A stretch of 64,000 nucleotides of DNA, from contig RPFO01000072.1 in assembly GCA_009746045.1 (NCBI GenBank), forward strand, positions 3,964,621 through 4,028,620. The letters run 5' to 3'. The notes beneath the pieces are model-generated. The model had not been told where the DNA came from and ran no database searches. It saw nothing but the letters and a program-made list of their open reading frames with translations. The translations under genes were made by a program, and so were the position numbers. The stretch comes from Mesostigma viride. Its lineage: Eukaryota; Streptophyta; Mesostigmatophyceae; Mesostigmatales; Mesostigmataceae. Of the stretch, positions 1-18,883 are shown piece by piece (positions within the stretch are counted from its first letter, which is position 1; each line of letters starts with the position of its first letter).

Positions 1-396
1 CTTCATGATGTTGCGTCGCATTTCTTCCAAAAGAGAATGCCACCCAGCCATGCAACTTTGTTGGATTCCGAGAAGCAGTTGTTGTAAGCTCTTCTGTCCG
101 GACAATCCTGCCTGTAGACTTTGTGAAAACTGAGCAGGTTTCTAACCAGATCTACGGGTTTTTCTAAATAAATAAATCTTTTATACAATGCACAACTTCT
201 TGCACCTTTTGGGTGCAGTTCATCAAAGCCAACACCGTGAGCTGTCCTGTCAGATGCCCGTGCGTGCAATCCACAAACAATGCTTGCCTGGGGCCATTCA
301 GCCAAGCAGTCGGCAGGGAAGTTTCACAACAATTGGGAACATCCTGCAAATGCTGCGCAATTCCTCCCTGGCTGGGTCCTGCAGGGTGCTCACTGC

Positions 397-7272
<6,876 letters not shown>

Positions 7273-8090
7273 GGTGAACAGGAGAAGGACAATCAATGTT
7301 TGTTGCCGATCAAGACCTCGATTATGCGAGCTCCACGCATGACGATGGCAGTCAACGCAGCATTTGATACCACGTTTCCATGGTGTTTTACGTCCTGCTC
7401 ACGGATGATATAGGCCTAGCCAGGTTCCGTTTTATTGCGCCTATCAACCCCTAAAAAGCGTGGTGACCTCCAGCGTGGAAACTAAAACTTGAGCGAAGAG
7501 TAATGTAGCCGGCAATTGTTTATACAACGCAAGGGGAGCCCGGAATTTTTCCGGGTAAATCCCTGGGTAAATCAGGGGTAAATGGGTATTTTTTATTAAC
7601 CAATAGGAATATCGTTAGGTTAAGAGGAGCCCGGAATTTCCCGGGATTGGTTCGCTTGGTAGACCGCCGTGTCATGTATTGCAACTACACTACTTGTAAT
7701 GAGCGTTTTTCTGCTAGCAGAGCAACTAAATGTTTGGCGTGGGACACAAGAACTTGTCCACGGCGTGGGACAAGTGCACAGCCAAATTCCCTGCGATCAC
7801 TGTGATTCCTTTTTGCCTGGTACCACTCGCAGATTTGACCGTCAGATATTAAGCCCGCCAGTCTGAATCGTCAGATCTTAGGTTTGAAATAAAAGTATGA
7901 CACTTTTGAAATTTTGGTGGCTTTTGGGAAACTATGGAAAAGGCGGCGCCCTGGCGCGGTCCTTGGCCGTAGATGAATGATCGGACAAACTGGAACTGAT
8001 CATGAATTAACCCCTAAATGGGCAGAAATACTGCCGATGCATCGGCTGTAACTTCACAATTTTGCAAACCAGATGCCATCCAACCCACGT
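7273..8090. other. Intergenic, upstream of bilin reductase
   Basis: No gene seen. A GGAGCCCGGAATTT motif followed by CCGGG occurs twice (about 7,525 and 7,625), separated by GGTAAAT repeats, which suggests a small unclassified repeat. The bilin reductase promoter should lie in the left part. An AATTAACCCCTAAATGG motif near 8,005 recurs in inverted form near 15,680. Confidence 0.4.
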
Positions 8091-8395
8091 GGGCGGTATC
8101 CATCTATGACGGTGTGGCGAGCTATGGATGCCGAGAATGCTCATAACTTTTACATCCGGGCATGAAATTTGGTCGGGTGAATTGCAGTAGAAGCGTCTTT
8201 TGATGACGAACACGATGATATAATTTTCAGCCGCCATGTATCCATCATGGGCGGTATCCATCTATCACGGTGTGGCGAGCTATGGATGCCGAGAATGCTC
8301 ATAACTTTTACATCCGGGCATGAAATTTGGTCGGGTGAATTGCAGTAGAAGCGTCTTTTGATGACGAACACGATGATATAATTTTCAGCCGCCAT
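8091..8395. repeat. Tandem duplication of about 158 bp
   Basis: The segment starting GGGCGGTATCCATCTAT at 8,091 repeats at 8,249 almost unchanged. It abuts the 5' side of the L1-like element and may be a repeated 5' UTR/promoter unit, as some LINEs have. Confidence 0.85.
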
Positions 8396-8463
8396 CGCCC
8401 AAGATTTAGCGCAATATCATAAAACGCAGCGCAGGCAGGGATCGTATTTTCCGGAAAGTAGCC

Positions 8464-9986
8464 ATGGCGGAATCACCTTCAGCCGCCTCCCACTCCCCCG
8501 CCGATGGGGGGGATTCAGCGCCTCATACCATCACGCAACTAGTCGACGCTGTGGACACCATTGCGACCCAGCCATCGTCTGCTGATGCCGCCATTAACGT
8601 TTCGTCTAAGCGGCATTGCCCCGGCCCCGTCGACGAGATGGAAAGCCAGATCCCTCCGCCTGCGGCTCCTTCTTCCAGCGAGGTTTCCCGTGAGACCGAC
8701 CCCCTGACGACGACGACGACGACGCCATCGCCGACGCTGACTTTGACCCAGCGGACTTCCTGCCTGGCAAGGTTGTCGCCGAGCACCGGTTCTTTTCGCT
8801 TACCGCCGAGGAGGCGCGGGCTATCCTGCACCTCATGAACGACAACAAAACTCCGATCTATTTTCCTAGCACGCTTGGCGAGACCATTTCAGCGGACGAG
8901 CTTGACGACATGGAAGAGCCAGAGCTTCGACTTTCTGTTTTCCTGAGCCACGCGCAGGCCCCCTGCCTCCGGGCACTCTTTGCCGCTTTCGAGGAAGCCG
9001 AGCACGGCACCGCCAACACCCCTGATGCTCCCCCGGACGCAGACCTGCACAAGCTCAATAAGAAAGTCGCAGCCATGGCTGCCCAACTCGGCACCTTGTC
9101 CACCGCTATCCGTCAAGACACTGCTGCGCTCCAATCCAGCATTGCCGAGGTCAAGGCCGCCCTGGCCACACCTCCCCAGCAAGCCGCCCCCGCACCCACC
9201 AGCTATGCTAACGTGGTAAAACAGACGGACATTGCCAACCTGATGGAAGATGCAGCACGCAGGGGGGCTGCAGCCCACAAGACTGCTATCGAGGAGGACC
9301 TGCGCTCACGCAGTATAGTGGTCCGGTATTTCCAGGTCGCACAGCAGCCTGAAACGGACCTGATGCTAGCGCAACGCCTGTACCACAGCCTCATCGTGGG
9401 CAGGCTGCAACTGGGCAACGAACGCATCCGCATTGAGTCGGCAGCCTGGATGGCGGGCCAGCCTGGCCCCATCCGGGTGACCTTTGCGAATGTGGCCAGC
9501 AAGGTGAAGGTACTCCAGGCCCGCAAGCTCCTAGGCGGGAAGAACGCGCCGAGCCTCGACGACCTCCTCTCACCGGCCCAGCTAGTCATCAAGAATGGTC
9601 TGCTGGGCAGCGACGTGGCGATCAAGGCCAGGAAGGAGGGCCAGAAGGTCTACGTCCGCCTCGTCCACGACACCCCCGTGCTGTTCATCAACGGCCAGCG
9701 CACGGAGGCGCAGGCTCCTAACAAGCGGCACAAGTCGGGCCGTCCAGGCCCGCCCCAGCTGCGTCATCATCGTCTACGCACGTCCCGGGTATGGATGGCG
9801 CCCGGTAAGGGCACACCCTCGCGGCCTCGCGGTACAATAGGCTTTGGGCACAGCCTTTATAAACAAGCCCCTTTCCATCCTCATGTCGCACCGTGCGAGC
9901 ATGATCAGGATGCAAGGTCGCCAGGCACGCCACGGTCAACCTTCCCGCCAATTTACCAGCCTTACACGCCTCCTAGCCCGCCTTGA
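8464..9986 (+). CDS. L1-like ORF1 protein (one frame break)
   Basis: ORF1 proteins bind the element RNA and are needed for retrotransposition. ATG 8464 opens a low-complexity Ser/Pro N-terminus. At C-run 8,700-8,704 the frame must shift by one base to enter an Asp-rich stretch followed by PADFLPGKVVAEHRFF, which continues straight into the long frame. A heptad-like region (LHKLNKKVAAMAAQLG) suggests a coiled coil, and RSIVVRYFQV to KVYVRLVHD looks RRM-like. A decayed relative lies at 30.5-31.05 kb. The C-terminus after about 9,720 is Pro/His-rich and may contain another frame error. Confidence 0.65.
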
Positions 9987-10183
9987 GCGGGATGAGGCCC
10001 AGTCGACACGCCGGCGACCCCAGCCAGGACGGAGACGACGCATATCCGTCCTGAAAGAAAGCCTCCATGCGTTGACAAGCATTAACCCCAATCGCCACCC
10101 TCCCCCTCCCCCCCCCCCCCCCACCCCCACCTCCAGCACTACCCTTCTCCACCCCCACCCCCACCCCCACCCCCCCGCTAATA

Positions 10184-13100
10184 GGGCAACGGCCCATTCT
10201 TGGTATTGCTAGTTTTAACGTGCGCACCCTCCCTGCAGATCCTTCTACGAGCGGCGGCACCCCAGCACGCCAACGCGTCGACGAGCTGATCGCCCTGTGC
10301 GCCGACAACAAGATCGCTGTTCTTGGAGTCCAGGAGCACCGACGCACCGTTGACCCTCAGCACGCGGTCAACGGTCTGCTGGTCGACGACCTGCGCGCAG
10401 GCTGGCGGTTCCACTATGGTGGCGGCGACGCGCCGGGCCAAGGTGGTGTGGGCCTCTTGTGCTCGCCGGCAGCATCAGAGCAGCTCCAGTCCATCGTGCT
10501 GCGGTCCCCGCGTGTGCTAGTGGCCACTTTTTCGGCCACTGAGGGCCATTCCACCACACGCTAACCGTTATCGTGGGATATGCACCACATGCGGGTCGAG
10601 CTCAGGCGGAACGTGAGGCCTTCTTCGACGCCCTCAAGGAGGAGGAGGCCAACATCCCAGCTCGGCACTTCCTGGTTATGCTGCTCGACGCCAACGCCAC
10701 GCTGCCAGTTGGCACTGGGGGCGCTCAGTATTCCCCAACCAACACGACAGCCAACGGTAACACGCCTTTATTTGCGAATCTGCTGGCAGAATCTGCGCTG
10801 GTTGCATGCAATGCTTCTTTCGCACGCCCCGCTGAGCAGCTGGCCACCTTTTTTGGGCCGTCGGATCGGGTGGTGTGCCTTGATTATGTCTGCGTACGTC
10901 GGGCTCAGCGCCCCTCAGTTGTCGATGCTCGCGTCCTGCAAGATTCTGTCAGCACGGTGGAATCTGATCATCGTCTCGTGCTCGCTCGCATCAGATTGCG
11001 GTTTCCTGGGGTGAAACCGTCGCGACAGCTGGCACCTCAGCCAGATCTGAAAGTGCTCCGGATTGTGCTGAAGGATGCCGACAAGATGTCAGCAGAAGAG
11101 CAGGCCGCTATGTCGCACAGGGATGATTTCCTGGCCGTATTCGACGCCGGGGGCAGCCGACAGCAGTTACACGCCATTCCGCCGCCGGGGGATATTTCAG
11201 TGATCCTCCGTGGTGTCGCCGCCAAGTATCGCCTGGCTGCCCGCACCCTCCCCACCTTGCCTCCGCGTCGGCAGCTTGCTGTCCACCGTCACGCACCGAC
11301 AGTGGTCGCCGCCAGGCAGATGCTCCGCCGCAACAGAGATCCGCTCGCCAAACCTGGGCTGCAAGCAGCTCTGAGGGCCGCCTACGAGCAGGCTGAGAAG
11401 GCAGATGCTCAGCAGATGGTCAAGGACCTGCGCAGCTGCCAGCAGAAGCACGACGGCAAGGGGGCCTGGTTCTGGTACAAGCGCCTCGGGCACCCGGACG
11501 GCCTCGGCCGGCCCCACCGCCACGACGTCCCCGGCGCCCCAGCCAAGCGGCTTCGTACCTGGGCCACGGCCACGGCCGAGGTCGTGGGGACAGCTGCGCC
11601 GCCCCCACCCCTGCTCCCAGCCGCCGCCGCCCGCCCGGCCGCCCTGGCCGGCCCCGCAGGGCCCCCGGCCCCGCCTAGGTCAGCGGCGGACTACCTAGTC
11701 CCCCCGCTGGTCGGCCCACTTGGCGACCCGTCTGACATGCCTCCTTTCACCTCTCGCGAGGTCACGGAGGCGGTCCAGCGCCTGCGTTATGACGCCGCCA
11801 CCGGCTCTGACGAGATTCCGGCCGCAGTTGTAAAACTTGCAGCCGAATTCGAGGACACAGGTGTTATGCTGCTCTTCCGGGACATCTGCAACCGCCTTCT
11901 GCTGTCGTCGCAACCACCTCCAGCGGCCTGGCAACACAGTTTTCGCACGATGCTGTACAAGAACAAGGGGTCGCCTGCCGACCCCGGCAACTACAGAGCA
12001 CTACAATACGGTTCGTAGGAGACGCGAAATGAGTGAGAATGTTACCCGAGCGGTAACGTGGATTCGCACCGTTGATTTTAACATATGTTTCTTTTTTTGC
12101 GCCATTTGGCGAGCATCGACTGGAGCCTGAACCTAGCGGGGGGAATCGTGCGGGGGAATCTTGCGGGGGAATCTTGCGGGGAAAAATTCCGAACGTGAAT
12201 TTAGCGAAGTCCTACTACATTTTGCTTGGGTACACGGTACTACAGTTTCGTCACTGAAATTTTTCTCTAGTTGCGTTGGTGTTTCGTACGTTCCGCTGAA
12301 ATTTTCGTGTTCAGTGCCCAGATCACAATTTGATCCGGGCGCAAAATGATTGGCTGTACGGTACGAACCAAAAACGAAATTTTAGTATCTAAGTTCCGCA
12401 GCGCTTGCTGAATTTGCCCCGGAAGCCCGGGGGCACTTTCCCCGCTGAAAAAGGTGTCCGCGGAAGCGTATTGTAGTGAGGGGTGTGCATTCAAAGTGCC
12501 CCCCTCAAGCTTCTTATGCGGCTCATCCTGAACCGCCTGCGCACGGCCCTGGACGGTCACCTCAGCGAGACTCAGCACGGCTTCCGTTCAGGTCGCAACA
12601 CAGTACAGGCGCTCTTCGCTACTCGCCGACTGGTGGAGGAACTGCAACGCCTTCAGCCTGGTGAGTCCCCTTTGCACCTTGTGCTGGTGGACTTCATCAA
12701 AGCCTTCGATTCGGTTTTCTGGCCTGCGCTTTGGGACATCCTCGAGTTGTTCCGGATCCCCCGCCCCCTGATTGCTGTCATCCGCAACCTGTATGAAGGG
12801 TCCACCACTTCGGTGCGCACTTCTTACGGGACCACGCCCCCATGCCCTTTACAGAAGGGTGTGTGGCAGGGCTGCGTGCTGTCGCCCTACCTGTTCATTA
12901 TTGTTGTGGAATACGTAATGATTCAGGCGCGCAAGCGATTTGCCCGCATCGTGGGCAGGGAACCAGGAGTGCAGGTTGCTAACAAATTCTGGCATGGCGG
13001 TGCGGACACGGAGATTCGGCTAGCAGACATCATTTACGCAGACGACACCACCCTCTTTGAGGACACTGAGCACGTGCAGACATGGCTTGACTGCCTGGCT

Positions 13101-13862
13101 CTCGAGGCCCGTGCAGTGGGGCTTGAGGTCAGCAAGAAGACAGAGGCCCTGGCGGTTGGGCTCACCACCTCAGCGCCGCCCCTCTATCTCCTAGATGGCT
13201 CTCGAGTCCTGTATCGGGACCGCGTTAAGCTGCTGGGCAGCCTGCTCCCTAGCTGCGAGGTGGATGTGGACCACCGCATCTCCCTCGCCTGGCACGCTTT
13301 ACGCCAGTACCGGGCCCTATGGCGCAAGCCCCTGGGCAAGATCGAGAAACAGGACCTGTTCAAGGTCCTCGTCCTTCCTGTTCTCACGTATGGCGCCGAG
13401 ACGTGGACCCTCACCGCCGACCTGGCCCGCAAGCTGGACGGCGCGGTCACCAGCATGCTGCGTTCCATTTTTAGAGTAGGATATGCTGCTCATGTCCGCA
13501 ATGAGGACCTGTACCAGGGCATGCCCTATATCACCAGCACAATTAAGCAACGCCGCCTGCAGCTAGTAGGGCACCTAGCTCGCACCAACCAGGTAGACAC
13601 CTCACGTGGCCCCCCCGCAGGACTGCGACCAGCCCAGCCTGGCCGGCACCTCCTGACGTGGGCTGGGCCCAGTGATGTTAGACGCCGCAAGGCCCGCACC
13701 TTCAAAGAACAGCTCGTCGAGGACATGGGGGGCCTAGGCCTCTCCGTGATTTGGAAGAAGATGATGGACAAGGCCAAGTGGGCCCAGGTCATAGAGGACA
13801 ACGAGCCCCCCCCAGTGGGGAAGCGCCCACGTGTGCAATCCCACGGGAGGCACGCTAGATAG
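10184..13862 (+). pseudogene. L1-like ORF2: endonuclease and reverse transcriptase, disrupted
   Basis: The endonuclease begins with ILGIASFNVRTLP and VLGVQEHR and ends with SDHRLV near 10,970. One extra C at 10,554-10,555 would join its two halves. The RT starts near 11,750 (REVTEAVQRL, GSDEIPAAVVK) and is cut after PGNYR by the MITE at 11,999-12,478. It resumes with SAPLKLLMRLILNRL, then VDFIKAFDSV, QGCVLSPYLF and the catalytic YADD near 13,040. A C-terminal region ends near 13,862. Removing the MITE and one AG copy restores the frame, so this was an intact RT when the MITE landed. The ORF2 start is not defined because the upstream spacer is poly-C. Confidence 0.85.
11999..12478. mobile_element. 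480-bp MITE with CACTA-type inverted ends
   Basis: Perfect 12-bp inverted ends, CACTACAATACG at 11,999-12,010 and its complement at 12,467-12,478. The flanking dinucleotide AG is present on both sides (11,997-11,998 and 12,479-12,480). There is no coding capacity. An internal 14-bp GCGGGGGAATCTTG repeat lies at 12,136-12,183. Precise removal restores the host RT frame, which fixes the boundaries. The CACTA start suggests the CACTA superfamily, but its usual 3-bp duplication is not seen, so the superfamily is open. Confidence 0.85.
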
Positions 13863-14053
13863 CTCCCCTAGGGCAGCGTGCTGCTGCCTAGATAGATGTG
13901 ATAGTTAGAATGTTGTTAGATAGATGTAGTATGTAGCCAATGTAGATAGATTAGACCGGTAGGAATATGTGCACCCATCCATCCATCCATCGGGGTTAAT
14001 GCTCCGTGACTCCCCAACGGGAGCACGAGTCTAATTAATTAATTAATTAATCC

Positions 14054-15948
14054 AACCCACCCATATCCAATGGCTGTCCTTGGGGGCCAAGCATGTCCAT
14101 GAGTTGCCCTTCGGGTTGGTATATCACAACCTTACATATATGCAGGGTAGGCCATGTATAACTGCCGTCAAAGTCAGGGGGGTCAAGACGAGCGTTTTCA
14201 TTTTTGGTAGAATGTGCATTTTGAATTATGTTGTAAGAGCTAGGCACCTACCACTTCAGGGATGATAAACAATTAGTTGCTGAACAGTTTGAGCCATTGG
14301 GGTCATCATTTGGGTGGGTATACCAGCAGTTACACCCAGTACAGCCCATAGGGGTACCGTTGGTAAAAAGCAACCAAGGGGTTAGGAGTGGGCATGCTAC
14401 CTACTAATACCTACTAATATGGCCCCCAACCATGCCACACAATACATTTCCCTTCCACAATGATGGGGAAACATAACTGCATCATCACACTGCCCTTACA
14501 TGGCACCTATGTGCAGGTGCCACCTTGTCCATGCACGTAGGTAGCGTGGTACGGATACCCTACGCAAGGCATGCATTCTAGGAGGCAGCCACCAACAAAC
14601 TAGTGATTTTAAGCCTACTTCAGCTTGCCCTAGCAAGGATAAACTAGGCCTAAGCTGCTATAGCTTGCCAGGTGATGGCCAGCACACCTGGTGGCACATG
14701 CTGACAATGGGAAGCTTCTACTCACCGGTTACATGCTTGATGATGCCACAGAGACCAGCCAACTGCCTCACACTCATGCAATATGTGTGTGGGAAATGTA
14801 TAACAAACATATATGGAGGTATTCAAACCCATACAGCCTCTAAAATTTTTCACCATCACCCTGTGGCAGGTCAACTGACTGAGGGAAGCATCTAAGAAGG
14901 GTGTTTTAGAAAGGGGCCAGGCCAGGGTCAAGAAAGAGCATGAATAATGCAAAAAGAATGTGCTACACAAGCTAGAACGTATATATAAACGTCAAACATC
15001 GATAGGAAAACGATAACTCAGCTTTACCAGGCATGGATGGCGTTACCTTGGCCCAGGCGGTGGCCGCAAAATGGCGCATTTCGGCACACCAAAGTTGTGC
15101 AGCATGGTCGCTGGATTCGGCGATTTCTGGCCACCCTTGCACGTTTACGACTACTATGTATCATAACAAGTACAAAGAAACCAATATATCCTTTAAAATA
15201 CGCCGGAAAGTTATTGCTGTCAACGTTTCTATCGTCCGGCCTGATCGCAGTTTTTTCCAGCAAGAACGCTGCCGACACCTATCAAATGGCATTCCCGCGA
15301 ACCAAAAATTGGCCTGTATCATCTTTAGGACGTATAAAATCAATTTCCTGAGTTTGGTCAGAAAATTCGAACGAAAACGTAAATGCCATGCGTGGGCGCA
15401 AGCCGCCATGGCCAGGTCGTCGTTTTCCGGAATGCACGTTGTACATGAAAAAGTACCCTGACCCCTAGTACTTTGACCGGCCAGAACACCTCTATAACTT
15501 TGTCAGAAGTATGCAAACCCTAGTACCATGCTGTGAGGAAAATTATAAACATTCGATCTTCTCAGCTAAACTTTTCCTAATTCTCAATAGTTTTCGCGGC
15601 ATTTGGTCCCCCGAGAAGGGGCCGACGTGTCGGCTGTTATAACTCAGTTTTAGGCGGAAAATCGGCAGCCAGACCATTTAGGGGTTAACCTGGCCAAGCC
15701 TGGCCAGTACTTGAAGGGTCACGTGACGGGGGGCGGGAAGACGTTGCCGGCCATTTTTTTTTCTAGCCTTGCGGTTTTCCTGCCTGCGGTGACATCGTTC
15801 TCCGCGCGCGCGCGGTTCATCGTCACCCTCGGCCCGTGGCATTCAGGAAAAGGCGATGCGGCTTAATTCTCAGCTATTTTTTATTATGTACGCCTCATAG
15901 GGCTCTTCCGATTTTACCGTTGTTTCGCCAGGCGGCTGTAAATTTCAG
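14054..15948. other. Intergenic, 1.9 kb
   Basis: No convincing gene. The longest frame (15,033-15,461) has no recognisable domain. A segment near 15,600-15,690 (GGGGCCGACGTGTCGGC, then CCATTTAGGGGTTAACC) partly mirrors 8,005-8,050 in inverted orientation and may be a dispersed repeat. The right end should hold the promoter of the RBR gene, including a GCGCGCGCGC run at about 15,802. Confidence 0.4.
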
Positions 15949-17325
15949 ATGGCTGCTGCTACCGCACCCCTGAGCGCTCGACTTGAGAGCACAAGCCCAT
16001 TTGTCGAGGACAATGGGGCTGGGACAAACAACGACTTGGATGCCATTGCGAACGAGTTTGGCCTGTCAGTCGATGAACTGCAGGCCGCGAAGGACTCGCA
16101 ACTTGCTTTCGAACTCATGCAAGAGATTATGGTGATGCAGAGGGACGCGCTTTTTTGTCAGATGTTATCCGGCATGAATTTCGAGGACCAGTGCGAGGCG
16201 GCCAATCTCCAGCTTTCCTTCCAGGAGAGCTATGAAAGGGAGAGAGCAGATATGCAGGTGGCGCAGCGAATGGCTGGAAACCGTACGTTGGCGGAAACTG
16301 CCGAGATTCCCGAGGCTTTCGAGAATGCCTGCGAGGCCGCGAAAAGGTTGTTGGACGAGAAACCTAAACCGGCGGAGGACGACACCAAGCGAGGAACGAG
16401 CGCATCCCATGGACGAAAGCAGGAGATCGAAGGTGGTGATGGGGTGGCATGCGCGGCTTGCAATGTCACGGTTAGCTCCAAGAAATCCGTCAGCCTTGTG
16501 TGCTTTCACACGTACTGTACGCCGTGTCTCGCCAAGGTTTTTACAGCGGCGGTAACAGATATTTCCTTACTGCCGGTGCGCTGCTGCCGCACGCCAATCG
16601 ACCCCGCGTTCGCCGACTTCCTGCTGCGAGGGGCCACCCTCGACACGTTCAAGAAGCGCTGGATGGAATTTTCTTGTCAGAGGAAGATGTACTGTCAGAG
16701 CAGACCCTGCGGCAAGTTCATCGACCTCACCAAGCAGCCATTGTTATCGAATGGCCATCTGGAGTGCCCCAGCTGCAACACGGCCCTGTGCGGCAAATGC
16801 AAGTCACTCTGGCACGCAAAGCTGACTTGCGAGCAGTACCAGGCACTCCCTGAGCACGAGAGGTCCCCCGACGATCGGGCGGTCCTGCAGCTGGCGGAAT
16901 CGCAGCAATGGAAGCGCTGCCCGCAGTGCTCGGTGATCATCCAGCTCACGGTCGGCTGCAACCACATGGTGTGCAACTGCGGCAAGCACTTTTGCTACAA
17001 CTGCAGGGATTCATGGGATCAGAAAGCGAACCGGTGTGTGCGTGGCTGCAACGTGTGGGATGAGGACCGCCTGGTGGCTCGCGCGGAGCACCAGCTAGGG
17101 CCCCAGCTGCAGCAGATGCCAGCAGAGATGCGGCAGGGTGCGATCCGGGGACACATGGCACGCATCCGTGAGGCTCACGCATGCGAGCATCGCTGGAAGG
17201 GCGCCAGCGTGCGATACGGGGAAACCTGCTCGGAGTGCAACTGGGAGCCACCGGTGTTCATCAAACTGTGCCACCTATGCGGTGACCGGCGGTGCCGTAG
17301 GTGTGCGCTGCAGGGGTGGTGGTAA
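15949..17325 (+). CDS. RBR (RING-IBR-RING) E3 ubiquitin ligase
   Basis: A 458-residue protein from a single exon. RBR ligases take ubiquitin from an E2 onto a cysteine in RING2 and then pass it to the substrate. RING1 lies near residues 169-225 (CAAC, then CFHTYCTPC and RCC). The IBR lies near 245-300 (CGKFI, CPSC, CGKCKSLWH). RING2 lies near 327-355 (CPQCSVIIQL, GCNHMVCNCGKHFCYNC), where Cys in HMVC is the expected acceptor. The N-terminal third is helical and acidic. The C-terminus carries further Cys/His pairs (CSECNW, CHLCGDRRCRRC). ATG 15949 follows a non-coding stretch and is the first in frame. The substrate is unknown. Confidence 0.9.
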   Translation: MAAATAPLSARLESTSPFVEDNGAGTNNDLDAIANEFGLSVDELQAAKDSQLAFELMQEIMVMQRDALFCQMLSGMNFEDQCEAANLQLSFQESYERERADMQVAQRMAGNRTLAETAEIPEAFENACEAAKRLLDEKPKPAEDDTKRGTSASHGRKQEIEGGDGVACAACNVTVSSKKSVSLVCFHTYCTPCLAKVFTAAVTDISLLPVRCCRTPIDPAFADFLLRGATLDTFKKRWMEFSCQRKMYCQSRPCGKFIDLTKQPLLSNGHLECPSCNTALCGKCKSLWHAKLTCEQYQALPEHERSPDDRAVLQLAESQQWKRCPQCSVIIQLTVGCNHMVCNCGKHFCYNCRDSWDQKANRCVRGCNVWDEDRLVARAEHQLGPQLQQMPAEMRQGAIRGHMARIREAHACEHRWKGASVRYGETCSECNWEPPVFIKLCHLCGDRRCRRCALQGWW

Positions 17326-18291
17326 GCCTGCACAAGGTCTGCGGATGGGTCATTTCCTGGGAGTGGGCTTGCATCGCCAGAGACGACCGCATGTTTTATC
17401 TGCGCCGCTATGTAGAGGTTCCCCCTCTCCACAGCCACCCAATTGGACATGTTCCAGGGTAGGCTGACCAGTGAGATTAGTTGTCACTTGCTGATGTTGG
17501 TGTTTTCAAGAAAGCCGTCATAAGTAGAATTTTAGGAGCTTTTTGTTTCCTTTGTGGGAGACCTTTTCCTTTCCCCGGCTGCATTTGGTTTACCAAAGTG
17601 ACCAAGTGAATTTTAATGTAGCCAGCGCCTGGGTGATTTGTGATTATTGCTATATCATGATTGCAATATGTCACTAGATAGATCAATAAGACAGTGTTGA
17701 TAGATGCATCAAGCGGCCATTCAAGGAGGGCTGCGCCGGTTTGAGCGACCAAAGGAGATGCCTTGCCGGACACGTCGGCAAGGTCTTTCTCTTGGCCATT
17801 TGCTCCGGCACAGCCTACGTGCACAAGTACGTCCCTGCCTATTTAGGTTAGATTTAGCGGGGTCTTGTTCTCTGAAACACCGATGCTGGGTATTGTGCAC
17901 GGAATGAGATGCCCATACATTTTTTATTGAATTTGTTTTGAGATTGTAAATTTGTTTGGACAGAAGAGACAAATGAATGATTGGTAAGAAGTAAGTACTT
18001 GCATGTCATGCGCATGGGCATGCCGGCCACTACTATGCTAATCTACTTGGAAAAAATAATTACACGAAAGTTACAAATATCGCCTGCATCATGCCCCAAC
18101 CATATCAATTAATAAGCTCGGAACGGCCGCAAAGGAGATCTGGCATCACTACTACGGCATATTATTATTTTTCTTTAGGGTTCTTCTTTTCAGGGTTTAA
18201 CCCGTGTTTTTTTAATTAGAACGCGATATATCGCGTTGTAAGCTTTTTTTAGAACGCGTATAGCACCTAAGGAAAATTTTTTTTCATGGTC
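17326..18291. other. Intergenic, 3' of the RBR gene
   Basis: No gene supported. It holds the probable 3' UTR of the RBR gene and an AT-rich stretch. At 18,221-18,240 there is an AACGCGATATATCGCGTT palindrome beside GGGTTTAACCCGTGTTT, which recurs inverted at 21,400-21,470. Confidence 0.4.
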
Positions 18292-18883
18292 ATGTATATA
18301 CTTTCCCCCAACCACCGGCCTGACATCGTGGTGCTGGACTTTGAGGGGGGTGGCCGGCATCTGCTTATTGACGTTTCGGTGGCGCGGCCCTTGGCTCTTA
18401 GCCACGTGGCTGGGGCCTCCCTCACGGCAGGTTACACGGCGGACCGGGCGGAGCGGGCCAAGCTCCTGGCCTACGGCGACGTCGGGCACCATCGTGTGGT
18501 GCCCTTTGTCCTGGAGGAGTTTGGGGCCATGGGGCCCCTGACCTCCGCCTTCTTCAAGGAGTGTTGCCGGCTCCGGGAGGATCGGCTGGACCTGGAGGGC
18601 CAGCGGGCCCCATGGTCGGCGCGGACCTGGACGTCATATTGGCGTCAGCGCTTGTCGGTGGCGCTGACTCGGGCCATGGCTGACATCATGCTCCGCCGTA
18701 CGCGGGCTGATTTTGCGGTGCAGCAGGGCTATTAGGTTCCTCCCGTTAGGCGTTTCCATTGGTCTTATCGTAGTATAGAGCTTTGACATGGCTCTGTATA
18801 TAGGTTTATAGCTGGGCGTTTGCTTTGGTTTGAGTGATTTCACTCTGCTGTAAGTAATTATATTTTTAATGTATATACTTTCC
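18292..18883 (+). mobile_element. 5'-truncated copy of the 34-37 kb retrotransposon with 15-bp TSD
   Basis: From 18,303 it matches 36,463-37,028 with only about two mismatches, so it is a recent insertion. Target duplication ATGTATATACTTTCC lies at 18,292-18,306 and 18,869-18,883. Four bases (TTCC) at the 5' junction belong both to target and element, a microhomology join typical of truncated target-primed reverse transcription. Confidence 0.9.
18303..18735 (+). pseudogene. Restriction-like endonuclease domain fragment
   Basis: It encodes the last 140 or so residues of the retrotransposon polyprotein (RPDIVVLDF, LLIDVSVARPL, ending FAVQQGY). The RT and zinc knuckle are absent through 5' truncation, so it is not functional on its own. 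Confidence 0.85.

Larger units (their letters stand above)
8396..14053 (+). mobile_element. L1-like non-LTR retrotransposon, near full length, split by a MITE
   Basis: Order: ORF1 (8,464), a C-rich spacer (about 10,095-10,180), then ORF2 with an apurinic-type endonuclease and a reverse transcriptase (to 13,862), a short 3' UTR, (ATCC)n at 13,976-13,991 and a (TTAA)n tail at 14,032-14,052. The body is about 5.6 kb. Two frame breaks (8,700-8,704 and 10,554-10,555) each need only one extra C. A 480-bp MITE interrupts the RT at 11,999. Relatives lie at 20.5, 30.1, 30.5, 32.7 and 39.3 kb. The 5' boundary is not certain. Confidence 0.85.
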
